Source: Bemisia tabaci
Taxonomy: Eukaryota; Arthropoda; Insecta; Hemiptera; Aleyrodidae
DNA: 64,000 bases
Reading direction: 5' to 3'
Assembly (NCBI RefSeq): GCF_918797505.1
Contig: NC_092793.1
Coordinates: 5,528,366-5,592,365 of the forward strand
In this document: in pieces, positions 56,152 through 64,000 of the stretch
Layout of the letters: each line of letters opens with the position of its first letter
How positions within the stretch are numbered: position 1 is the first letter of the stretch
The notes under the pieces: generated by a model
What the model was told of the DNA's origin: nothing
The model's input: only the letters and a program-made list of their open reading frames with translations
Database searches by the model: none
Translations under genes and position numbers: made by a program

Positions 56152-56346
56152 AGTGAGTGATGGTATTAGAGCACCATTTTCCGTGACTCCCGCCGCATCG
56201 CCAGCGTGGCCATAATTATTTCGCAAAAAATTAAGTATGAAGAAAGTATGAAAAATTAAGTTTGATAGAGTGGGATTCGCGCGGGAACGAGACAATGGCC
56301 TTGGCTTTTGAGAGACGGATGAGTTCATTTCAGGAGCGATCCTCGT

Positions 56347-56498
56347 CAGTTGCGTGGAGTGCTTTGCGATATATCGATTGATCCGTCATCTGAAGCTATG
56401 GAAAAGGATCGATAAACTAGGCGTTCGCAAAAATCGATTCTTTGCCGCAGCCTCAAATGGGGACACATCGAGAATCGATCATTCACGACTCGCCACTG
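56347..56498. mobile_element. hAT-type MITE C, copy 12
   Basis: CAGTTGCGTGGAGTGC...CACGACTCGCCACTG. Flanking 8-mers ATCCTCGT and ATGCTCGT differ at one base. A short central deletion removes one hairpin arm. Confidence 0.92.
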
Positions 56499-56787
56499 AT
56501 GCTCGTCGTCATTACCGGCGGAAAAGGCGGGAACGGGACGTGAGAGAAAAGGACCAGGCGAGAAGTAGAACAAAGGGAGCGAGAGAAGGCGAGAAAAGCG
56601 TCGGGGGAAAAAAGAGACGAACGTCGCGCCATTTCCGCCCGGATTAATTTGTCAGGGCGCACTGTCGAAAAAATAAATAAATAATAGGAGCACGTAGCTA
56701 TAGAGCCTGGCATACAAATCTACAGCGTCGCCTCGTCGGAGTTGTGCGGATGGACCTGCCGACTGAATTGGCAGTTTTTCCGAATTC
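56499..56787. other. Unassigned purine-rich spacer
   Basis: No gene seen. Overlapping frames on both strands extend into C12 and C13. Confidence 0.4.
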
Positions 56788-56819
56788 GGCGTCTCCCGGA
56801 CGAAGGAACGTAACTCCAG
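56788..56819. mobile_element. MITE family F end fragment, cut by C13
   Basis: CGTCTCCCGGACGAAGGAAC then GTAACTCCAG is an F terminus. C13 inserted into it, duplicating AACTCCAG. Little F sequence remains on the other side. Confidence 0.7.
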
Positions 56820-56983
56820 CAGTGGCGTGGCGTGCTTTGCGAGATATTGATTTTTATGCCGTTCAAACAATGGAAAAGGATCGATAAACAGGGTGTTTGC
56901 AGCGAACACCTTAATAATCGATTCTTTACCATGGGTTTAAATGGCACAACAATCGATGTATCGCATTTCACGCCACGCCACTG
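56820..56983. mobile_element. hAT-type MITE C, copy 13
   Basis: CAGTGGCGTGGCGTGC...TCACGCCACGCCACTG with the exact 8-bp duplication AACTCCAG at 56812-56819 and 56984-56991. Confidence 0.95.
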
Positions 56984-57040
56984 AACTCCAGTCCGAGTTC
57001 GCCAAACTGACTCCAACAATTAATTTATTTTACAAAATGT

Positions 57041-57491
57041 ATATGTCGAAGGCATTCAGTCAAATCAGGCATTTTATCAAACGCCTAGGCCGGTAGTCAA
57101 ATTTTGACAGTTTATGGAATTCTGTAAATTTGTGGCGAGGAGTTGACGGGTTTCAATATTTTGGGAAGAATAACTCTTCAAATCTGCGAACTCTCTTTGT
57201 TCCTTCCTTTTTACATGCCTCTTGTACATTTGTACAATGTTTAAATTTAAAAATTCTTTGTTCTATGGCGTGATGAAAATCTCACGATATATGTGCACTC
57301 AGGATCTTAAAATCGTTTAAAATCCTATCGTATGCTGCATGTTTTTACAGAGAAGTCTTTCTTGCGGGAACAACGAATTATTTTGTCTAAAATTTTCGAA
57401 AAAATCAAAATTTCAATTGACGTAAGAATATTTGACTATTTGCCTAGACATTTGACAAAATGCCTGTTTTGACTGTTTGCTTTCGACATAT
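57041..57491. mobile_element. MITE family B, copy 4 (reference)
   Basis: 451 bp. ATATGTCGAAGGCATTCAGT (then CAAATCAGGCATTTTATCAAA) mirrors TTTGACAAAATGCCTGTTTT (then GACTGTTTGCTTTCGACATAT). It ends at ATATCGATGG, similar to the first bases of family A. Confidence 0.88.
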
Positions 57492-58119
57492 CGATGGCTA
57501 ACGAACAGTGCCGTCTATCTGCAAATTGAAGATATTGCAGAAAGTGGAGAAATCTTTGTCATTTTTGCAATTTCAAGGTTAGATTTGCATATTTATTTCA
57601 TACACTACAGCGTCATCAAAACGCCCCCTTATAGAATTGGAAAAATATAAAATCATCAGCTTGCGTATTTTATACTGTGGAAAAGAGCAAAGTTGCTAAC
57701 TGCTTTTTACCAAAATTGTCGGTTTGGTGGTATTGTTTGTTAGCCATCAATATGCAATTTTTATCCAATATTTTTCTGATTTTTTCATAAAATCTGAGGA
57801 AACGTTGGTAGAATTGCAGCTACGAACGCTCGAGATTCTTCTAGTTAATATGCTATTTACGAGGGGAAATTTGGTAACATTGAAATTGAGTTACGTTTTT
57901 GTGTAAGGAACAACGAATTTCCAAATTTTTGATGAAAACCAGAAAACAAGGACTAGTAGCTTAAATAGAACTGAAGCTCTTGTAATGCCGGTTGAGGCAG
58001 TTCACAACTTAATCAACCGTCTTGGGAGCCTATACGGGTTACGAAGTCGGCTCATAAAATTAACTGAGCGTCCTATAAGGGTCATATCCATAGTCATCCT
58101 GTAATACCCTCTATAGTAT
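57492..58119. other. Unassigned spacer
   Basis: Faint F-like words (AGGGGAAATTTGGTAACATT, GAGTTACGTTTTTG) at 57855-57905 suggest a decayed F copy. Otherwise nothing. Confidence 0.4.
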
Positions 58120-58283
58120 CAGTGGCGTGGCTTGCTTTGCGATATATCGCTTGTTCTGCCATTTAAACCTATGGAATAGGATCGAAGAACAGGGTGTTCG
58201 CAGCGAACACCTTAATAATCGATGTTTTATTATAGCTACATGTAGGGAGATATCGATAATCGATCATTTACGCCACGCCTCTG
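58120..58283. mobile_element. hAT-type MITE C, copy 14
   Basis: CAGTGGCGTGGCTTGC...TTACGCCACGCCTCTG with the exact 8-bp duplication TATAGTAT (58112-58119, 58284-58291). Contains TATCGATA. Confidence 0.95.
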
Positions 58284-58392
58284 TATAGTATGGTGTTGGG
58301 TGACTCATTCGCGACGACAAATTTTTTGGTTTTTTTAAAAATTGAATTATTCAGGTGGAATGAAATTTCAAATTATCCGTGTTGTCATCATT

Positions 58393-58645
58393 CGTCGTTT
58401 TCCGCACGAAAGAACGTAACTACATTTCAATGTTGCCAAATTTCCTTTCGTAAATTGCATTTTAACCAGAAAAGTACTGGGCATTTCTAACTGAAAATTT
58501 CACTGATTTTTCTTCCGATTTCATGCAAAAATCAGACCAATTTGGATATAAATTGCACAGTTACATTTTTGTAAAATAAATTAATTGTTGGAGTAAATTT
58601 GGCAACCTTGGATTGGAGTTACGTTCCTTCGTGCGGGAGACGACG
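58393..58645. mobile_element. MITE family F, copy 5 (reference)
   Basis: CGTCGTTTTCCGCACGAAAG...TTCGTGCGGGAGACGACG, 253 bp, flanked by CATT on both sides (58389-58392, 58646-58649). Subterminal AATGTTGCCAAATTTCC resembles family D, hinting at common ancestry. Confidence 0.9.
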
Positions 58646-59591
58646 CATTGAAGAAATGATAACCAAATTTTGTAGTTTTGAGAAAAAAACTCAGTACTCG
58701 TTGGTTTTGCTGCATTTTAAACTGAGGGGCTTGGAGAACAAGGCGGGTTTCAGGACATTCCGTCAACAATTTTTCGTCCGCACACCTATTTTGTCCAGTA
58801 CTTAATGTCCACATGTAAAAGAAGCAACAGTGACTTGGTCCAAGCGTCATATTTTAGCCTGTATGTAAAATTATATTTACAATATCAAGCGGAGAAAATT
58901 GAGAGAGAAGGAGGTGTTGTTATGGTACCTCATTTTTTAAATGAAAAGTTACTTTCTCTTTTTGATTCGCCTTTTCAAATTGTCATTGCTGAATACTTGG
59001 TTTTATTTCTATCCATAAAATTTTCGATATGAAATATACCTTATATATACACGGTTTTTTTTTTTAAATGAAAACATTACTTCGTTTTAAAAATATTTAC
59101 ATTTTTAAAGCGTGATAAATATTTGCAAAATATTTTCCAAGCGATGGCATCGACATAAATGTCAATGAGCCGTAGTTATATTGAAAAAAAAGTATACAAA
59201 AATGAATAAAAGAGGAAAAAACCAAGAAGCACGCAATCTACGGTTTCAACCCTTTCCTACATTGATATTTTAGAATTAAATACGGCCGATTTTGAGCGTT
59301 TGGTTGCGCGTACACCACGCTGCAGCACAGTAAAAGCACAAAGTATGAAAAACAAAAAATCAAAGTGCTTTGGAAATCATTCAATTTGATACGGAATCAC
59401 CTTCATATTCACAAAACACACATTACATTTTCCTTCAGTACATACTTTTTTTTCATCAATATAAATGAGAACAATCCATGCAGAGTGTGCAAACATTTCA
59501 AAATCATGAGTTGAAAAACGCTGACTGCGCGAGTTTAAATATTAGAGCCTAGAGCGGAGCGGCGCGCGTGCTGCCAGCGCAAAGTCCACAT

Positions 59592-59666
59592 TCGCGCCTA
59601 CAAACCTAAGGAGATACTTCACGCATGGCGCAATGCGCGAAGTATCCCCTTAGGTTTGTAGGCGCC
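59592..59666. repeat. Hairpin cassette G5 in J2
   Basis: A 75-bp palindrome from CGCGCCTACAAACCTAAGG to CCTTAGGTTTGTAGGCGCC. Compensating changes in both arms (CCTAAGGAG/ CCCCTTAGG) keep the pairing although the sequence differs from G2-G4. Confidence 0.95.
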
Positions 59667-60093
59667 AGTGCGCGTCCTGCGCTGCAGCTGGCAGCATACC
59701 GCGCCGTGCCAAGACGCCTCAAGCTACTATTTCACTTAAGAGGTGTTGCACATAAATAAATGGACTTTATAGCACTTCAACCTGATATTAATACTAACAT
59801 ATTGAGTATGCCGTAAAAAATATTTTATTTTGAATCAAGAATGAAATCGCTGAATGAAAGCGGGTTCCTGCTTGATGTAAATTACTTTTTTTTATAAACA
59901 TCCTATCTTCTTTAAACAAGCATTATTTTCTATATTGATTGAAAGAGAAATCTTTTCTGCGGTAAATTTTTGAATACAGATACCAGGACTTGGTAGGTTT
60001 TTCGACTACCACTCTCTATTTATCGTAGTCTCTCGAATTAATTTGCAAGGAAACTTCGTGCTTTTGATGCCATCAATCATGATACGTTGAGGT

Positions 60094-60178
60094 GCCTTCA
60101 ATCTGGTATGATACTGTGCAACATCTCCATGGGAAAATAGTAGCTCGAAGCGCCGCGGCATGCCGTCACAGAGTTATC
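60094..60178 (-). repeat. Inverted partial cassette inside J2
   Basis: On the minus strand it reads GCCGCGGCGCTTCGAGCTAC, TATTTTCCCATGGAGATG, TTGCACAGTATCATAC, then ATTGAAGG. This is the downstream half of the G cassette in opposite orientation to G5, without a second palindrome. Confidence 0.8.
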
Positions 60179-60855
60179 GTACACAAGAACAATTTAAGAG
60201 CCTTTCGGTGAGGTAAATCAAAAGATTCATCCGGTTCAGGTATAACGAGAGAGAATTTTCTTGAAAAATAATTAAGTCCCATTGCACCACAGATGTGTAG
60301 AGAGTTTTAAAAAAATTTCCCTAATGGATTTAACGCTCCTCCATTATTACCAAAAATCTCAATTATATATTTCTCTCTGTTGGACCAAACAAACAAAAAA
60401 AAAAATAAAAAAAAATAAAAAATAAAGAAAACAAACAAGCAAACCCTCATTATTTCAAACGTTGTGATAAATTTTCGTTTGTATTTCGAAGGGATTATTT
60501 AACTTTGGGTTTCAATTGGTATGTGGACCAAAACTCCCCTGCCAAAATAACTCGTGGGTGTAAACTATTGGAAAGAACAAGTGTGTGGACGAAAAGTCGT
60601 TGACGAAATGTCTTATTACCACAAGGCGCATAAGTGCAGTTTTTAAAAAAAAAATAAGATATTAATGATTCCAAGTAAAACTAGTCTTAATGCATATTTT
60701 GTGATAAATTCGCTTCCAAATTCCAATTTTTAAACATCAAAAAGTCACTTTGAACTTTCTTCCCGCCGTAAGAATCCATGTAATTTCGAAACTTCAAACT
60801 TGTGAATAGCAAAAACTGCACTTATGTTCCTTATCTTCCAGGCCCCACAATTTGC

Positions 60856-61490
60856 GTCCCCTAGATTGAAAAATTAATGTATGCCATCTTCGAGGGTTAA
60901 ACAGCTCCTTATTTCTTCAGGAGGCCTCACCTGGCTGACAGTGTCATTAAAATTAAATGAACGATCGTAAAAAAATATGCCTTTTGCATTTATGTTATTT
61001 TTCCAAAGCAAATAGTTCAAAAAACAATTGCCTCGAAGACACTCCACAAAGCAAAATATTGCAGATTGTGCAGCTTTCCTGTAGACTGTATTTTAAGCGG
61101 TTGAGGCTCTTGAGATCGTGTCGAAAAAAGGGAAAAACTCCCGCTCAAAAGATGATGTCGGCATAAGCATTTCATGTGCGTCTTAGCGAGTTGTGTTGTG
61201 ATTGGTAGAAAAAAAAGAAGAAGAAAAAAACCACCGATTGAGGGGTACTGTTTGAGAGCTCTCCGCTAACAAGAGCCCTTTACGCTCTTGCAGAGGCGGT
61301 GTAGGCGCAAAGCATATTCAAGGACGCAGTGCTGGTCTTGGCGTACATCAAACTCAGAGTGGAAACCAAGTGCTGTGACGTAACAGAAGGTGAACATCCT
61401 CCACCCATGACCGGAAGTTCTTCCTATATCCCAAAATCTCAAATTTTGTGATTTTCAGGAATATTTTACATTTTGACACCCGTCTCCTCT
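60856..61490. other. Unassigned spacer
   Basis: The frame at 60957-61166 has no domain. Nothing assigned. Confidence 0.4.
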
Positions 61491-61507
61491 CCCCCCCCCC
61501 CCCCCCC
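61491..61507. repeat. Poly-C tract
   Basis: About 17 consecutive C. Confidence 0.85.
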
Positions 61508-61662
61508 GGATCAGAAGGTTTGTGCTGTGGACTCAATCTTTATGAAAAATGTCTGAGCACACCATCCAAGCAGCCTCTATATGGTGTTTTAAAAAAATAA
61601 AAAAAAAATGTAAGGGGGGCGGAGGACTCCAGGAGGCCTCGTGCAGAAGATTTTTAACAAAT

Positions 61663-61840
61663 TCGACGGTGAAACTACAAAAATGTGAATCTTGGTTGCG
61701 ATATTTCGAAATCCGCGCTACTATTTTATAATTTAAAAGGAGATCGAACCAACATAGCGGCTTGAAGTTTTCACAGAATGCTCTTTATAAAGGGAAGAGA
61801 AATCACTGAAATTTTCGAAAAAATGACGTTCAGTAGTTCA
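61663..61840. mobile_element. MITE family A, truncated diverged copy
   Basis: TTCGACGGTGAAACTACAAA, GTTGCGATATTTCG, GAAGTTTTCACAGAATGCTC and AATCACTGAAATTTTCGAAA follow the A order. The right end is lost. Confidence 0.65.
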
Positions 61841-62523
61841 GTAGTGCAGTAGAAACATATTTTCTGCACGGTGTTCAGAATTCTGAACCTAGAAAAAGCT
61901 TGATCGAACCCCGTGAAGTAGGCCGAGCAAAATGCGCCGTCTTGGATTTCGGAGTTCGGAAAACTGGACGCCAAGTTTGGATTACTCGTCGTAAATTTTC
62001 CTCTTTCTCTTTTTTGGGTGGAAATAAAGATTTGTCCTCCGTATCCCTCATTCAGACACTCTATGTATTCTCACCATCTCAATTCTTTGTATTTCTGCCG
62101 ATTCTAGATTGCAGACAGCATTTGAGAGCCACTGAAGCGAGAAAAGGAGAGCCGAAAAGTTTATTTTCAAGCCGTTAGTGGAGATCCTCTGGATGAGGAC
62201 ACTGGGAAAAAGAGCTTTTGAGGTAGTTCCGGTGCGGTGAGGGTTCCATCCGGGTCAAAATTTGACGGGAAATGTGTGCATTGTGAAGCCGCTGGCTGAG
62301 GGTGAACGTATCAAGCAGTGAGGGGAAAGAAAACAAAAAGAGGCGCCTGGCTCGAAGCAATGACAAAGGGGCGATAATTGACGCCGTCTTTGCTGAAAAG
62401 TTGGAGACAAAAGAAGCGCAACATCCAGAGAAGACGTGGCCTTCACGTTTTGTTGTTTTCGAGTCTCGGCGTGTGATGCGAAGTGCAGATTTGCATTAGG
62501 TGTTGCCGATCTTCCCAAAATTG
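61841..62523. other. Unassigned spacer
   Basis: Frames on both strands at 61900-62587 lack domains and overlap. Nothing assigned. Confidence 0.4.
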
Positions 62524-62549
62524 TTTTTTTTTTTTTTTTTTTTTTTTTT
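62524..62549. repeat. Poly-T tract
   Basis: About 26 consecutive T. Confidence 0.9.
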
Positions 62550-62616
62550 ACGTACACGTTTGGAGCAAGTCTCTCGGAAATTGTCACGGACTCTTCGGTT
62601 CAATCCACTTGGCTAT

Positions 62617-63180
62617 TCTGCTGTGCTATAAGTATAAACACCGTCAGAAGTTGCCACATTTCTACTGATCAATTTCAAATTTTCAAGGAAACTTGTGGAT
62701 ATTTTTCTTACACGGAGAAACAAACTTCGTGCGTGGGACCCGAAGTTTAGGTCATATGGCTCTATGAAGTTTTCGGATTGAGCATCTGAACACTTCAGGT
62801 CCAGCTGCGGAGGTTTAGATCACACATCTGAAACTTCAGTTCTTACATCTGAAGTACTTCGGTTTTCACATCCGAAAAACTTCGGTTCTCACATCTGAAG
62901 TACTTCAGATGTAAGAGCTGAAGTTTCAGATGTGTGATCCGAACCTCGACAGCTAGAGTTAAAGTGTTCAGATGCTCAATCCTGAAAACTTCAGAGATCC
63001 ATATGACCTAAACTTCGGGTCCTACGCCCGAGGTTTTTTTCTCCGTGTACAATTCTTCAAAGAATTATATTTGCAATTTAATCCACAATGTCTGATTTCA
63101 ATTGAAAATTTTCACAGATTTCCTAAAAATGAATGTTTTACAAAGGAAAATTTGGCAACATCTGGATTTCTAACTGACAA
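62617..63180. mobile_element. Decayed D/F-like MITE interrupted by E5
   Basis: The left part CTGCTGTGCTATAAGTATAA, CACCGTCAGAAGTTGCCACA and the right part AGGAAAATTTGGCAACATCT look like arms of a D-type element, with E5 between them. Confidence 0.5.
62711..63047. mobile_element. Foldback element E5 (CACGGAG ends) with CTGAAGT arrays
   Basis: CACGGAGAAACAAACTTCGT and a right terminus GAGGTTTTTTTCTCCGTG. Outer arms share ACCCGAAGTTTAGGTCATAT. Inside, ACATCTGAAGTACTTC, CATCTGAAAC and mirror forms repeat about ten times around a central hairpin. 337 bp. Confidence 0.88.
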
Positions 63181-63407
63181 TTTAAAGAAACTTCATAACG
63201 TCAACTTTTCCCATTTTTTCCATTTATAATAACATTTTAAGTTACTTTTTCAGCTTCCTTTGATACCCTCTTTCAGATAATTATCAACACTTGTTTTCAA
63301 AAAAAAAAAAAAAAATTAAGAGACCGAAACTGAAATTTTGTGGTCTTCAAATCATCTTCATATTCTTTGCAGGAGATGAGACTAAGTGCAAAGTTGGAAC
63401 ATTAAAT

Positions 63408-63553
63408 GGACTGCATTTTGCGATTCGGAGCTACAAAATCTGGCCTAGTTTAGAAACAACGTATGCACCATTAGTTTCCCTATGCACATAAGTGTTTTTA
63501 AAGATGAGCCAGGAATTATAGTTCCGAATTGCAAAATGTAGTCCGAATAGGCT
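63408..63553. mobile_element. MITE family Q, copy 3
   Basis: TGGACTGCATTTTGCGATTC then GGAGCTACAAAATCTGGC mirrors GAGCCAGGAATTATAGTTCC then GAATTGCAAAATGTAGTCC. About 146 bp. Inner GTATGCACC and GTGTTTTTAAAG match Q2. Confidence 0.85.
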
Positions 63554-64000
63554 GTTTCGCACTGCCTGCGCGCGGTTCTCTCTGCATCAGTGATCATATT
63601 TGACAGATAAATTTATGTATAAATATTTACACAGCTAGTCAATTGCAAACTTTGGTTCAGTATTTGTTGGTATAAATAGCAGCGAAACCAAAACCAAAAT
63701 TAACCAGTAATAAGTTGTATAAATATACTCGATCCGTTGATTTTACCATTAATTTGAGCAAACTCTTTCGTTCATGAGTTAATTCCCGGTTCATATGACA
63801 ATAATACATGGCAACCATGGAGATCGCTTCGTTGAGAGGGGCTGAGGCTCCCGGATTTTTCATTTTAAGAAAGGGGGCTTGAAAATCTGTTGTCTTTGCT
63901 TTGTTCTACTTGAAGAGGGTGCGAGGAGGAGATTTGAAAAATACTCGGAGGCGGGATTTTCATTGGAGCGTTGGCCGAGCCGGCAGTATTGACACCGCGT
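63554..64000. other. Unassigned spacer to window end
   Basis: No domain or repeat boundary recognised. GC rises in the last 60 bases. Confidence 0.4.

Larger units (their letters stand above)
58746..60620. mobile_element. DNA transposon-like element J2
   Basis: An 1875-bp insertion in K3. The exact 8-bp duplication ACAAGGCG lies at 58738-58745 and 60621-60628. Ends GGTTTCAGGACATTCCGTCA and, on the other strand, GGTAATAAGACATTTCGTCA are imperfect inverted repeats continuing into TTTTCGTCC. The interior 58838-59760 parallels J1 from 40138 and includes hairpin G5. A second, inverted part of the cassette lies near 60094-60175. No transposase identified; frames are short. Confidence 0.85.
58722..60855. 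mobile_element. MITE family K, copy 3, split by J2
   Basis: The left 24 bases (AACTGAGGGGCTTGGAGAAC, then AAGGCG) and the right remainder from 60621 (ACAAGGCGCATAAGTGCAGT to CTTATCTTCCAGGCCCCAC) together make a K element of about 255 bp. J2 sits between with its 8-bp duplication. Confidence 0.85.

Noticed and set aside
1..64000. Bacterial, viral or toxin genes
   Set aside because: No operon-like gene packing, ribosome-binding sites or recognisable viral or toxin domains were seen. The only coding exon is an animal GPCR.

Overview
The window looks like a gene-poor, repeat-dense stretch of an insect nuclear genome. The only coding sequence I can support is the last exon of a biogenic-amine G-protein-coupled receptor at 1793-2404 (+). 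It carries a basic third-loop segment, the TM6 CWLPFF motif and the TM7 NPIIY motif, and it best matches the insect type-1 tyramine (octopamine/tyramine) receptor as I remember it. The rest of that gene lies to the left of the window, so 1-1792 is its last intron. Spliced-gene structure, AT-rich spacers and many short inverted-repeat transposons fit a eukaryote. A hemipteran, possibly a whitefly such as Bemisia, is my guess from memory of similar repeats and is unverified.

Everything after about 2457 is intergenic as far as I can tell: roughly 61 kb of short non-autonomous DNA transposons (MITEs), nested insertions, low-complexity tracts and anonymous spacer. By eye I separated these families (letters are my own labels). 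C: about 165 bp, 14 copies, hAT-type with 8-bp target duplications. M: about 160 bp, hAT-like. A: about 260 bp, ATATCGACGG ends. B: about 450 bp, ATATGTCGAA ends, repeatedly abutting A. D: about 255 bp, CTGCCGTGCTAAGG ends. F: about 255 bp, CGTCGTTTTCC ends. E: long foldbacks ending CACTG or CACGGAG. EE, K, N, O, P, Q, S, U, V, Z, AA, BB, DD, GG, II: other inverted-repeat elements. L: a 649-bp piggyBac-like element flanked by TTAA. J: two 1.3-1.9 kb elements with GGT ends, 8-bp target duplications and arrays of GTCCAC-like subterminal repeats. H: a 470-bp dispersed repeat present twice. There is also a tRNA-derived SINE-like fragment on the minus strand near 50.6 kb.

The most unusual structure is a roughly 76-bp, nearly perfect palindrome (family G; arms begin GGCGCCTACAAACCTAAC, centre TTGCGCAA) with conserved GC-rich flanks and a downstream motif GTTGCACAGTATCATAC. 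It occurs inside otherwise unrelated transposon types (piggyBac-like L, J1, J2, the CACTG-ended E2) and in one J fragment. In E2 its left arm is triplicated with a 43-bp period. It behaves like a hairpin cassette shared among element classes. Nested insertions (A into C, E into F, C into F, J into K, P beside Q) give a relative order of activity. I saw no rRNA, CRISPR, bacterial operon or intact transposase gene. Most other open frames are short, lie inside inverted repeats and have no recognisable domain.
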